Part shown: positions 35,613-46,000 of the stretch, in pieces
Layout of the letters: each line of letters opens with the position of its first letter
Numbering within the stretch: position 1 is the first letter of the stretch
Source of the DNA: an uncultured Chlorobiaceae bacterium
Lineage (GTDB): Bacteria > Bacteroidota > Chlorobiia > Chlorobiales > Chlorobiaceae
DNA: 51,040 nucleotides
Direction: 5' to 3'
Assembly: GCA_903824045.1 (NCBI GenBank)
Contig: CAIJVD010000007.1
Span: 1-51,040, forward strand
Position numbers and translations under genes: made by a program
The notes under the pieces: model-generated
What the model saw: only the letters and a program-made list of their open reading frames with translations
What the model was told of the DNA's origin: nothing
Databases searched by the model: none

Positions 35613-37718
35613 ATGGCTGTAATGTCCAGCTTGAGGGAGAAGACCCATATACTGATGTACGTTCTTGCCGCGGCGTTTCTTGGGCTGATTGTTTTTGAGT
35701 GGGGAATGAGTTTTTCCGGATTTTCCGGCAAGGTCACCCAGGCGGGAAAAATCAACGGAAAGGTTATTCCGATGGCCCAGTATGACGAGGTCTACAAGGA
35801 GTTTGCTGCAAACTATCGGAGAACGAACCCGTTGGCTGAAATGACCCCTGAAGCAGAGCTGGGGCTTCGTGAGCAGGCCTGGAATATCGTTGTCGACCAG
35901 ACTCTTCTGGATCAGCAGTTTGAGAAATTCGGCATTACCCTGCAGGACCGGGAGGTTGTCGATGCTCTTGAGAGCCCGGCCCCGCCCATGGTCATCCGCC
36001 AGAATTTTACCGATCCTGCAACCGGCTCGATTGATCGCAAGAAGCTCGATGGCGCTCGCCGCGAACCCCGCAACAAGGAGCTGTGGCTTCAGATTGAAAA
36101 GATTGTACGCCAGGAGCTCAAGGTCAACAAGCTTATCAGGGCTTTGCAGACTCTTGATCACGTTACGGGAAGGGAGATCGATGATATCCTGAGCCGTCAG
36201 TTTTCCCGTTTTTCAGCTTCGTTTATCTCCGTGCCGTTAAGTTATGCTGGCGCTGACAGCGGATTTCCGGTCAAGGATGATGAGGTCAAGAAGTACTACG
36301 ATGAGCACAAAGAGCTCTTCAAACAGCTTCCTTCACGCAAGGCGGATTTCGTATTCTTCCCTCTGACCCCCTCCGGAAAGGACAGCCTTGCGGTTCGCAC
36401 GGAGCTCGAAACGATTCGGGCCGAGTTTTCCGGTCCGGTCAATGACAGCGATTTTGTCAAGGTTCAGAGCGACCGTCCGACCGGGATCAATGTTTCATAC
36501 AATCGCTCCGATTTTTCACCTGCAGCCGGTGCGGCTCTTTTCAGCTCGTCGAATCTGAAGCCGGGAACGGTAGTCGGGCCGATAGCCGACCGTGGTGAGT
36601 ACCGGCTGATCAAGATCAAGAAGGCAGGCTCATCCGCTCAGCCTGTGGCAAGGGCGTCGCACATACTGCTTCGTTTCAATCCTGCAAGCAGGGGGGATGT
36701 CCAGAGAGTCAGGGATCTTTCGCTTTTTATCATGAAGCAGCTTCAGTCAGGCGCCTCATTTGAGGCTCTGGCCCAGAAATACTCTGCTGATCCTGGCAGC
36801 GCCCAGAGGGGTGGTGACATAGGATGGTTCAGCAAGGATCGTATGGTGCCCGAGTTTGCCGCTGCTGTTTTCAGTGCTCGTCCCGGTGCGGTTGTCGGGC
36901 CTGTGCAGACTCAGTTCGGTCTGCATATCATCAAGGTTACCGGTTTTGACCAGACAGCCATTCAGTGCTCGGAGATCGTCAGGAACATAAGACCTTCCAC
37001 CGAAACGGTCGATAGCGAACGCCGCCTTGCCACGGCTTTCCAGATGAGTGCCAAGGATAAAGGTTTCGACAAGATTGCCGCTCTTCAGAAGCTGCATGTT
37101 GAGAAAACCGGTGAGTTCGGCCGCCATACGCCTGTGCCTCTCGTCGGATACAGTGAAAAGATTACGGCGTTTGCCTTCAAGGGCAAGGAGGGGGAGCTTT
37201 CAGACGTTATCGAGACCGAAAAGGGATTTTATATCATGCGCCTGACAGGCATGAACGATACCGGATACCGCTTGCTTGACCAGGAGATGAAACAGCGGAT
37301 TACCGCGGAGCTGGTTCGGGAAAAGAAAGGTGTGGCACTGGAGAAAAAACTTGCCGGATGGGTAAAAGCGCCGGGTGCGACCCTCGAAAAGATAGCGGCT
37401 GCCAATGCAGGGCTGAAGCTTTTCAGCGCTGAGGAGATTCGATGGAGTGACGGTTTCATACCCGGATACGGGGTGGATCGTCCCCTTGTGGAGGCGATGT
37501 CGGGTCTTGTGACGGGAAAGCTGTCGCAGCCGGTGAAAACGATTGACGGTTATGCGCTTGTGCTGCTCAACAGCAAAACACTGCCGGCGGGGCTTGACCT
37601 CAAGAGAGAGAGAGCCGGGGTTGCACCTCAGCTTCTCAGGGCAAAGCAGGAACAGTTGTTTGCCGAGTATTTCGCTTCGCTGCGCAAGAATGCCAAGATT
37701 GAGGATTTCCGGCCCTGA
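35613..37718 (+). CDS. PpiD/SurA-like membrane-anchored peptidyl-prolyl isomerase
   Basis: A 701-residue periplasmic folding factor. A single N-terminal anchor (ILMYVLAAAFLGLIVFEWGM, about 12-31) is followed by a SurA_N-type chaperone region with helical segments (YDEVYKEFAANYRR). A parvulin domain (ASHILLRFNPASRG ... GGDIGWFSKDRMVPEFAAAVF ... TQFGLHIIKVTGF) lies at about 348-445, with a second, weaker parvulin-like repeat after it (LVGYSEKITAFAFKGKEGEL). The topology and length are those of PpiD, which helps newly translocated outer-membrane proteins fold. Ribosome site AAGGG lies a few bases before the ATG. Confidence 0.88.
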   Translation: MAVMSSLREKTHILMYVLAAAFLGLIVFEWGMSFSGFSGKVTQAGKINGKVIPMAQYDEVYKEFAANYRRTNPLAEMTPEAELGLREQAWNIVVDQTLLDQQFEKFGITLQDREVVDALESPAPPMVIRQNFTDPATGSIDRKKLDGARREPRNKELWLQIEKIVRQELKVNKLIRALQTLDHVTGREIDDILSRQFSRFSASFISVPLSYAGADSGFPVKDDEVKKYYDEHKELFKQLPSRKADFVFFPLTPSGKDSLAVRTELETIRAEFSGPVNDSDFVKVQSDRPTGINVSYNRSDFSPAAGAALFSSSNLKPGTVVGPIADRGEYRLIKIKKAGSSAQPVARASHILLRFNPASRGDVQRVRDLSLFIMKQLQSGASFEALAQKYSADPGSAQRGGDIGWFSKDRMVPEFAAAVFSARPGAVVGPVQTQFGLHIIKVTGFDQTAIQCSEIVRNIRPSTETVDSERRLATAFQMSAKDKGFDKIAALQKLHVEKTGEFGRHTPVPLVGYSEKITAFAFKGKEGELSDVIETEKGFYIMRLTGMNDTGYRLLDQEMKQRITAELVREKKGVALEKKLAGWVKAPGATLEKIAAANAGLKLFSAEEIRWSDGFIPGYGVDRPLVEAMSGLVTGKLSQPVKTIDGYALVLLNSKTLPAGLDLKRERAGVAPQLLRAKQEQLFAEYFASLRKNAKIEDFRP

Positions 37719-37757
37719 TGCAGGCGCCTCGCCCGTTCCTCTTCCCCTCTTTTTCGC

Positions 37758-39521
37758 TCAATGGGCTGCCTGGAACCTTTCCAGGCACGCCTTTATCCCC
37801 GCGGCCGTATCGATTGCGAGGCACTCTCTGGCGAGTGCTTCAGTCTCGGTAATCGAATAGCGTGATACCTCTGTCTTGAGGTCGGCAATCTCTGAAATGA
37901 CAACGCTGAACCGCCTCAGTCCGCATCCAAGAAGGAAGGGGAGCGCAAGCGGATCAGATCCCATGTCGCCGCAGATAATCGCCCTGCAGTGGTTACTCCG
38001 GGCGGCCGAAATGATGCGGTGCATCTGCCGGATAATTGCCGGATGGAACTTTTCAAAAAGATCCTGCACAATGACGTTGTTTCGGTCGACGGCAAGGGTG
38101 TACTGCGTCAGGTCGTTTGTGCCTATGCTGATGAAGTCGACACAGCGCGTTATCTCCTCAATGAGCTCTACTGCGGCCGGGACCTCAATCATCGCCCCCA
38201 AGCCAGGCTTGTCGATCTGCAGGTCTGTTTCGGCTATAAGTTCAGCATAGATCCGGTCTACCATGGCGCGAACATGGCGGATCTCTTCAAGCGACATAAT
38301 CATGGGGAGCAGGATATCAATGTTCCCGTTGGTATTGGCTCTTATGATCGCCCTGAGCTGGGTGTCGAGTATTTCGGGCATGTCCATCAGTATGCGGATT
38401 CCCCTCCACCCGAGGTTCGGGTTGAGCTCCTTGACGGCGGAGTAGATCAGCTTGTCGCCCCCGATATCAAAAAGGCGGATGTCGAGCGGCATTGGCGCTA
38501 TGGTATCGGCCATCTCCCGATAGCAGGAGTACTGTTCGGACTCCTTTGGTACGTTTGTGCCGTCCGTAAAGAGGTTTTCGCTTCTGAAGAGGCCTACTCC
38601 TTCAGCGCCGGACGAGCGGAGGGCGAGCAGCTCCTCCTTGAAGTCGATATTGGCAAAAAAGGTGATCCTGACGCCGCATTTTGTCGTGGCAGGGAGTTCG
38701 GCGGTCAGGCTTGCATCGTCGACATGCTTTTTTTCCTCACTCTGCTTTGTTCTGAACTGCTCAAGCGTGGCTTGCTCAGGATTGGTGACAACCGTTCCGG
38801 TGCTTCCGTCGATGATCATTGGCATCCCTGTTGAGACTTTTTGGGAGAGATTGCCAAGACCCGCCACAATCGGAATGTTGAGCGACTTGCAGATCAGAGA
38901 TACATGTGAGGTCTTTCCGCCAGTATCAGTGATAAATCCCTTGATGTTGCAGCGGCTCAGGAGGACGACATCGGCCGGCGAAAGGTGATGTGATGCGACG
39001 ATTACTCCCTCGGGTATCCATGAGTGCAGCTTCCGGATGTGCAGGTTTCTGATGATCCGGTCCTTGATATCGTGGATGTCGTCGGCCCTCTCCTGAAATG
39101 CCTGATCGTCGGATTTTCTGAACATTTCCAGGTACTTGTCGAACTCCTCCTCGATAACGATATGGGCCGGTTTTCTTTCGGTGCGGATACGATTGCTGAT
39201 GGCCTCAATCAGGACAGGATCGTGAAGCATCATGATCTGGGCGTTAAAAATGTCGGAGTACCCCTTTCCGAGTTTTCGTGTCGTTACCCGCTCAATTTTC
39301 TTGAGTTCCTTTTCCGAGCGGTGCAGTGCAGAGAGAAACCGCTCGATCTCTTCGCCGATATCTTTTCTGTTCAGCGCCTCTATCTCATGATTGCCCTGTT
39401 CCTTGACGAAGCTGTAGCAATCTCCTATGGCAATGCCTCGCGATGCGCCAATGCCGCTGTATCGCTCTTCAGGGTTTGCTGTATTGACGGATGCTTTCAG
39501 TGGGTGTTGTTTTTCTGGCAT
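37758..39521 (-). CDS. ptsI: Phosphoenolpyruvate-protein phosphotransferase (PTS enzyme I)
   Basis: A 587-residue enzyme that takes phosphate from phosphoenolpyruvate and passes it to HPr. The phosphohistidine lies in TGGKTSHVSLICKSLNIPIV. The PEP-binding barrel has GAEGVGLFRSENLF, RLFDIGGDKLIY and the C-terminal catalytic Cys in PFLLGCGLRRFSV; the motif RGIRILMDMPEI is also typical. No HPr, HPr kinase or sugar permease gene lies in the window, so the partner must be elsewhere; a regulatory, non-sugar PTS is plausible for an autotroph. It starts 9 bp after dnaB at the end of the minus-strand operon. Confidence 0.93.
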   Translation of the reverse strand: MPEKQHPLKASVNTANPEERYSGIGASRGIAIGDCYSFVKEQGNHEIEALNRKDIGEEIERFLSALHRSEKELKKIERVTTRKLGKGYSDIFNAQIMMLHDPVLIEAISNRIRTERKPAHIVIEEEFDKYLEMFRKSDDQAFQERADDIHDIKDRIIRNLHIRKLHSWIPEGVIVASHHLSPADVVLLSRCNIKGFITDTGGKTSHVSLICKSLNIPIVAGLGNLSQKVSTGMPMIIDGSTGTVVTNPEQATLEQFRTKQSEEKKHVDDASLTAELPATTKCGVRITFFANIDFKEELLALRSSGAEGVGLFRSENLFTDGTNVPKESEQYSCYREMADTIAPMPLDIRLFDIGGDKLIYSAVKELNPNLGWRGIRILMDMPEILDTQLRAIIRANTNGNIDILLPMIMSLEEIRHVRAMVDRIYAELIAETDLQIDKPGLGAMIEVPAAVELIEEITRCVDFISIGTNDLTQYTLAVDRNNVIVQDLFEKFHPAIIRQMHRIISAARSNHCRAIICGDMGSDPLALPFLLGCGLRRFSVVISEIADLKTEVSRYSITETEALARECLAIDTAAGIKACLERFQAAH

Positions 39522-39530
39522 AGTCCAAAC

Positions 39531-41054
39531 TTAAAAAGGTGCTTCGTCCTGGGTTATGAATGTTCCTGCATTTGTGTTTCCATGCTCCGGTGCCGAGGGC
39601 GCGTAGTGTTCTTGATCCTGATAATCGCCTGATGAATTGTTGCCGCTGACATAGCTCCCGGCCGGCGACTGAAAACGTCCATAGTTTTTCAGGAAGAGCA
39701 GTCTTATGTCGCCGATAGGGCCGTTTCTCTGCTTGCCGATAACGATTTCGACCACATCCTTGGTCGATGAGCCATCCTCAAAGGTCTGCTTGCCGTACAT
39801 CTCCGGTCTGGAGAGGAACATGACAACGTCTGCATCCTGTTCAATCGAGCCGGACTCCCTGAGATCGCTCAGCTGAGGCCGCCGGTCGCCCGTACGCTGT
39901 TCGACTGAGCGGTTGAGCTGTGCAAGGGCGATGACAGGAATGTTCAGTTCCTTGGCAAGCGCCTTGAGCGAGCGCGATATCTGGGCGATCTCCTGTTCCC
40001 GGTTGGTTTTGCCGTCCCTGACCGGACTCACCAGCTGGAGGTAGTCGACCACAAGCATACCGATATTGTGCTCCTGTTTCATCCGCCTGGTCTTGGCCGC
40101 AAGCTCCATGATGGAAATTCCGGGAGTGTCGTCGATGAAGAGCTTGGCTTCATTGAGCTTGTCCATGCTGTTGATGATCCGGCCCATCATTTCAGGGGTG
40201 ATGCGTCCGGTCCTCACAAGCTGTGATTCGACGTAGGCTTCGGCGCACATCAGCCTTATGGCGAGCTGGACTTCTGCCATTTCAAGGCTGAAAAAGAGAA
40301 CGGGGGTATCGAAATCCACTGCGGCATTTCGGGCAAGCGCAAGAGCAAAAGCGGTTTTGCCGGCCGAAGGTCTGGCGGCGATAATGATCATGTCTGAAGG
40401 CTGGAAGCCTGCCGTGAGCTGATCGAGTTCGGAAAAGCCTGATCCTACGCCGGTGACTGATGACTGCGATGCCCGGAGGCTTTCGAGCATTCGTATGCCG
40501 TTCTTGACCAGCTCCTTGATCAGGGAGGCTTTCTTCTTGATTCCCGCCTGGGAGATATTGAAAAACTGCTGAGAAGCGTGTTCGACAAGGTCGAAGATGT
40601 CCATCGACGAGCTGTAGGCAATACCGGATATTTTTGCCGATATCGAGATCATTCTCCTGTAGAGGTACTTCTCCTTCGCCAGCCGGGCATAGTACTCGAT
40701 ATTGGCCGCACTGATTACCTTGCCCGAAAGCTCGGCAAGATAGTGGCGCCCGCCGACGGGTTCGAGCTCGTTCATTTTCAGCAGCTCTTCGCTCACCGTG
40801 ATGATGTCGATCGCCTGCCGTTTATGGTAGAGCTGCATCATGGCCTTGAAAATGATCTGGTGACGCCGTTCATAAAAGACATCACCGCCATTCTCGCCGA
40901 AGATCTGGATGACCTGCTCTATCGGGTCATCCTCAAGCAGGATGCAGGCCAGAACCTCCTGTTCGATCTCGGTCGAATAGGGAGGGATTCGACTCTCCTG
41001 GCTGAAATCGATATCCTTGGCGAAATCTATGCTGTCCGGTGCTTTCTTGATCAT
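39531..41054 (-). CDS. dnaB: Replicative DNA helicase DnaB
   Basis: A 507-residue hexameric 5'-3' helicase of the replication fork. The N-terminal primase-interacting domain (PPYSTEIEQEVLACILLEDD onward) is joined by a linker to the RecA-like domain with ARPSAGKTAFALALARNAA (Walker A), LFFSLEM, MLVVDYLQL (Walker B) and the arginine region ALAQLNRSVEQR. No intein is present. The last 70 residues are Ser/Gly/Asn-rich and probably disordered. Its ATG overlaps the stop of the uracil-DNA glycosylase gene (ATGA), so translation is coupled. Confidence 0.96.
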   Translation of the reverse strand: MIKKAPDSIDFAKDIDFSQESRIPPYSTEIEQEVLACILLEDDPIEQVIQIFGENGGDVFYERRHQIIFKAMMQLYHKRQAIDIITVSEELLKMNELEPVGGRHYLAELSGKVISAANIEYYARLAKEKYLYRRMISISAKISGIAYSSSMDIFDLVEHASQQFFNISQAGIKKKASLIKELVKNGIRMLESLRASQSSVTGVGSGFSELDQLTAGFQPSDMIIIAARPSAGKTAFALALARNAAVDFDTPVLFFSLEMAEVQLAIRLMCAEAYVESQLVRTGRITPEMMGRIINSMDKLNEAKLFIDDTPGISIMELAAKTRRMKQEHNIGMLVVDYLQLVSPVRDGKTNREQEIAQISRSLKALAKELNIPVIALAQLNRSVEQRTGDRRPQLSDLRESGSIEQDADVVMFLSRPEMYGKQTFEDGSSTKDVVEIVIGKQRNGPIGDIRLLFLKNYGRFQSPAGSYVSGNNSSGDYQDQEHYAPSAPEHGNTNAGTFITQDEAPF

Positions 41055-41707
41055 GGTTCGTCTCTGTTTTCGTGTCGAGTCCCTGCTCCGGAGAGCTTTT
41101 CATAGTGGCGTCGCATCAGCTGAACATCCTCCCAGCCCCCCTTTTTCCATTCGGGATTGCGGAGCAGGGCAGCGGGATGATAGGTTACAAAACAGTCATA
41201 CTCCCTCCATCGAACAAGCTTGTTTCTCATTGCGCCCAAGGCCAGCTTGTTTTCAAGGATGGTGTTTGCTGCAACTTTGCCGAGTATCAGGATGATTTTA
41301 GGCTTGATGCTCTCCAGCTGAGAGAGAAGCCAGGGCATGCAGCAGACGATCTCATCGTCGAGAGGGTTGCGGTTTCCAGGTGGACGGCACTTTAGGATAT
41401 TGCAGATATAGACCTCCTCCCTTGCAAAACTGACTGCCTGCAGGATTTTGTCGAGAAGCTGTCCCGATCGTCCGACAAAGGGTCTTCCCGAAGCATCCTC
41501 TTCTGCGCCCGGCGCTTCACCGATCACCAGCAGCTCTGCCGAGGGGTTGCCTTCGCCAAAGACGAGGTTCCGCCTTGTTTCGGCCAGCCGGCATTTCCGG
41601 CAGAGCCTTGCCCTCTCCTGGAGCGTGGCGAGATCCTCGAACCGGAGAGAGGGCTGCTCTCTGTGCAGAGGGAGGCCCTCTGTGCTTTCAAATAATAGTC
41701 CGGGCAT
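41051..41707 (-). CDS. Family 4 uracil-DNA glycosylase
   Basis: It removes uracil from DNA as the first step of base excision repair. In the 218-residue protein, four cysteines hold a 4Fe-4S cluster: the first pair in ARLCRKCRLAE, the third in ICNILKCRPPGNRNP. GEAPGAEEDASGRPFVGRSG is the family 4 active-site motif, and YHPAALLRNPEWK the second. It is coupled by a 4-bp overlap to dnaB, linking replication and uracil repair on one transcript. The extra N-terminal residues (about 20) are unremarkable. Confidence 0.94.
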   Translation of the reverse strand: MPGLLFESTEGLPLHREQPSLRFEDLATLQERARLCRKCRLAETRRNLVFGEGNPSAELLVIGEAPGAEEDASGRPFVGRSGQLLDKILQAVSFAREEVYICNILKCRPPGNRNPLDDEIVCCMPWLLSQLESIKPKIILILGKVAANTILENKLALGAMRNKLVRWREYDCFVTYHPAALLRNPEWKKGGWEDVQLMRRHYEKLSGAGTRHENRDEP

Positions 41708-41724
41708 TCAGCAGTCGGTCATGT

Positions 41725-42957
41725 TCATGCATTACCTGCGTTGACGGGGGTGAGCCGCTCTATGGCATCAAGCAGCTGTTCGGCGGCCTCGTCCTTCGTT
41801 AGCTTCGGAAGCTCCAGAGTTTCGCCATGGCGGTCAATAAGGGTAAGAATATTCGTATCGACCTCGAAACCGGAGTTTTTACCATCAAAATAGTTGAACG
41901 CAATCAGGTCGAGCTGTTTGGCTTCAAGTTTTTGGCGGGCACACTCAACTCCCTCCCTGGTTTCAAGCGCAAATCCCACTGCAAGCTGTTTCGGGGATCT
42001 TTGCTTGCTGAATTCGGCAAGAATGTCGGGATTGCGTACAAGGGCGAGCTGCATCTCGGCGTCCTCTTTTTTTATTTTCCCTTCATAAGGCGCCCGGGGG
42101 CGGTAGTCTGCCACCGCTGCTGCCGCTATGAATACGTTGCAGCTGCTGAACACTTCCTCTGCGGCGGCATGCATATCTGCTGCGCTTTCGACATCGATGC
42201 GTGTTACTCCGGGCGGTGTTTCCAGGTGAACGGGTCCGGTAATGAGCGTCACCAGGGCTCCGCGTTTTGCAGCGGCGCGGGCGATCGCAAATCCCATTTT
42301 ACCTGAGGAGTAGTTGGAGATGAAGCGGACGCCGTCGATTTTCTCCCTTGTCGGCCCTGCCGTGACAAGCACAGAGCGGCCATGAAGCGGCGAATGTCTC
42401 TCTTCTGAGCGAAGGGATTGCTGGAGATGTGAAAGGATTGCTTCAGGCTCAGGCATTCTTCCCAGCCCGCATTGACCCGAGGCGAGCTCACCGCTCTCAG
42501 GGGGGATGATCGTGCATCCCTGCCCGGCAAGCGTAGCGATGTTGCGCTGGACGGAGGCTGAGAGATACATCTGGCCATCCATTGCAGGAAAGATCAGCAC
42601 CGGTTTGCCGGGACGCAATGTCAGGAAGCAGGCGGCAAGCATGTCATCGCAGAGTCCTGCCGCGAGCCTTCCGAGGCTGTTGGCTGTCGCCGGGGCGATG
42701 AGCAGTGCATCGGCCCACTCTCCAAGTGAGATATGGTGGGTGAAGTCGGTGGTGCCGGAAGAGGGAAATATGGCCCTGTAGACGGGTTCCTGGGAAACGG
42801 TTGCCAGGGCAAGTTCACTGACGAAACGGGCCCCTCCCTCCGTGAGGACAACCTTGACGTTCGCACCCTCTTTTTTCAACAACCGGACCAGTTGAGGTGT
42901 TTTGTAGGCCGCTATGCCGCCGCAGATGCCGATAATAATGTTTTTTCCTCTCAACAC
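41725..42957 (-). CDS. coaBC: Bifunctional phosphopantothenoylcysteine decarboxylase/phosphopantothenate-cysteine ligase
   Basis: It catalyses two consecutive steps of coenzyme A synthesis. The N-terminal CoaC flavoprotein half has GICGGIAAYKTPQLVRLLKK (residues 11-30), the active His in THHISLGEWAD and the PAMDGQMY segment. The CoaB half has VTAGPTREKIDGVRFISN and SSGKMGFAIARAA (nucleotide-binding loop), and AAAVADYRP. The length of 410 is usual. It lies between tamB (63 bp) and the glycosylase gene (17 bp) in the same operon. Confidence 0.95.
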   Translation of the reverse strand: MLRGKNIIIGICGGIAAYKTPQLVRLLKKEGANVKVVLTEGGARFVSELALATVSQEPVYRAIFPSSGTTDFTHHISLGEWADALLIAPATANSLGRLAAGLCDDMLAACFLTLRPGKPVLIFPAMDGQMYLSASVQRNIATLAGQGCTIIPPESGELASGQCGLGRMPEPEAILSHLQQSLRSEERHSPLHGRSVLVTAGPTREKIDGVRFISNYSSGKMGFAIARAAAKRGALVTLITGPVHLETPPGVTRIDVESAADMHAAAEEVFSSCNVFIAAAAVADYRPRAPYEGKIKKEDAEMQLALVRNPDILAEFSKQRSPKQLAVGFALETREGVECARQKLEAKQLDLIAFNYFDGKNSGFEVDTNILTLIDRHGETLELPKLTKDEAAEQLLDAIERLTPVNAGNA

Positions 42958-43020
42958 GACCTTGCCTTTCGGGGTTTATTTCAGAATGGATTATCAACTA
43001 ATGTACAAAAACAGCAGGAT

Positions 43021-46000
43021 TTATTTCTTCTTGTCGGACGACGGGATGATGCGTTTCCAGAACTCATCCCAGGTGCGGAAACGCTCCCTGTAGGAGAGGC
43101 TTGCCCCCCACGTTTCTGAGGGTGTCTGCAGGTTGACAGCGGTCGCCTCATTGCCGTTTTGACCGTAGGAGCGGTAGGCTTCTACATAGACTTTAGGCGT
43201 GACCCGGTACTCTATTTTCTGACCGCTGCCATAATAGTCCTGCACTACTGACTGGCGCATTGTTGGTGCGCTTCCCGTTCCGATAAAGCGAACCTTTCCG
43301 CCGGTTCCCGGCACATTGAGCGCCAAGTAGAGGTCGAGTCCGCTCAGTGCGCCACGCTTGTCGACACCTACGTTGACGTTGAAGCTTTCCAGGCCGGCAA
43401 AATCCTGCACCACTTTTGAGATCTGGGATGAAATCATTCCGGTGCCGGCGGAAAAACCTACGCTTGAGACGGCAAGATTGCTGATCTGACCGGCGCTGCC
43501 GGGCCGGATATACCACTGCTTTGAGAGCAGCATGGAGATGACGTTCAGTTCAGCGTTTGGATCGACCTGGCTGGCCTTGCCGCCGATAACATTCGCCGAT
43601 GCATAAGGCTGCGTCTGCTCGTTCAGGTAGTAGCCCATCGCGACCTGCGGCTCGTTGAGTGTGCCGGTAATGGCAAGCAGCAGTTTTACATTGTCGCGCT
43701 CGCCGGTCTGCTGGTTCGAAGCGTTCACATACTTGCCGCCGTAGAGGTTGTCCATCACTCCGCTCCGGATATCGACATTGTTCCAGGTGATTTTTCCGCC
43801 ATCCTGCAGGTCGAAGTTCGAATTGGAGAACTTGTATTTTCCTCCGGCTACATTGACCGATCCGAAGAGCCGGTACTGCTGGTTGTTTTTATTGACAATC
43901 AGGGAGAGATTGTTTATCGATGTTTCGAGCTGTTCACCTCTGAGGCGATCGAAGATCACCGTATACTTCAATGGCTCAATACCGCTCAGTCGGAGATTTT
44001 TTATCTGAAGGATATCGAGAAGCGAGTAGTAGAACTCGGCCGGTCTGGAGCTCTTTGCAGGGCTCTTTTTGAGGGCGGGCCCTTTGGATGCATAGCGTGG
44101 CACGAACTCAATAAACCGGTTGACGCCTACATATTTGGCGCTCTCATTTGCTCCTATCCTGTAGAGTGAGAAATCAGCGGCGTTTACCCTCAGCTCTCCC
44201 TCAACAGCCGGAGCGGTGATGGTTCCCGTGACCTGCATATTGTCGGTTGAGCCTGTTATGGAGCCGAAAGATGTTTCGTCCTTTTTGTCTTTCTTGTCAA
44301 ACAGCAGCAGCTTGTCGAATCTTCCCTCAAGAGCCAGTGCGCCAGGCACCAGCCTTTCAAGCTTCACCAGCCCGTTTATTTTTCCCGAACCCTTGAAGTT
44401 GTCGTGAATCGTTATATCCCTCAGTTCCACGGCTTTCGGGGTGACGTAGACTTCGCCGTCAAGAAGGTAGGACACCTGCGTAGGCTCGATCTTGATTTTT
44501 GTGCCCTGAAGTCTGCTGGTCAGGTAGATGTCGGGCTTTGGTGTTTGCCCCTCAATTCTGAGCGTTGTGGGTATGGTGCCTTCTGCTGATTCGAAAAAGG
44601 GGAGCAGGTATTCAAGAAACTGCGCAGAGAGATTGTCGGAGCGAAGCGCCATGCTGACAAGCTGGCGTTCGGGGACCTGGATGCGCAGGGGGTAGTAGCT
44701 GAGAAGCATGGGAACGCTCCCGGTTCCGTCGATCGTATTCATCGAGAGATTGCCCTCCGCCGGAGTTGCCGTTGCTGCGGCGTTGCTGTGCAGCTCGAGC
44801 TTGAGCATGCTTCCGCTGTGGACGGCGCTGCCGCGAAGGGCGCCGATGCTGAATTTATCGTAGCGGACACTTTTTCCGTCGAGCTTCAGCGTGGTGGTTT
44901 TTGAGCCGGGGTTGCCCTGTACCGAGAGCGATGCGTTGATGGTTCCAGAGAGCGCGTCAAGGGTGGGGTTTAGTGCAAAGCGTTTCAGCTCGTTGAGCTC
45001 AACGCCTGAGAGTGTGCATTGAAAACTTCCGCTCTTTGAGTTGCTGAGCTCGCCATCCAGCACAACCTGCTGGGAGCCCTTCGTGACGCTGAAGCGGTTG
45101 AAGTGGGCAGATGTTCTGTCGAAGAGGATGCGGGATCCCTCGTTCGCCTGCCAGATGCCCGAAGAGCCTTTCATTGAGAGACGGTTGAAGAGCAGGTCAT
45201 AGCTGCCGCCATTTCTCGATAGAGAGAGCTTTGCCGAAAAGCTCTGCTGTGGATCGGGGATCTCAATGTCCACCGAGCCGTCCACCCTTGATGGAGTATA
45301 AACGGCTGAAAAGAGCGATTCACCGGCCTTTTTTTCTCCGATGGCAATGGCCGATGCCCTTCCGCTTGCCGTTGCTTTCGCTACGCCGCCGGCGCCGCAC
45401 TCAACTTCCGTCTCCAGGGCAAGATTGTCAACCAGCAGGCTGTTCTGGAGGCGCAGACGGGCAAGTTTAATGGAGGAACTTATTGAACACACTCCGCTGC
45501 GATATGCAGCATGGCCTTCAGCGCTGCCCTTCAGGGAGAGTTCCTGAATGGGGATGAATGGGGCGAGGGGGGCGATCTCCTTGACGTTGATACGGTAGTT
45601 GACCCTGAACGGATCATTGAGGGTTGCAGCCGCACTTTTCGAGGCCGGAAGAGCGGTGCGCCAGATGTCCTGTGCAGCTATTTCACGCTGCAAGCCTGAT
45701 GAGGCAAGGTTACCGAGTGCCACCAGCTTTTCGATGGTATAATCGCCTTCGGCCATGATGTCGATAAAGTCGCTGGTGAGGCTTGCTTTTGACGAACGGC
45801 CACTCTGCGTTATCTCGAGCGTTGCCTTCGAGCGATCCTTCAGCGGGAAGCCGTTGATGGAGGATGGGGAGAAGAGCATGGCCGCCGAGATGTTCAGTGC
45901 GCCAATGTCAAAGCTTGACCCCTGCAGCTCTATTGAGCCGTTCAGATCTGTTTTGAACTCGCCTGTAGCAAGGGCCTTTGCTACGTCGATTCCGGTCATC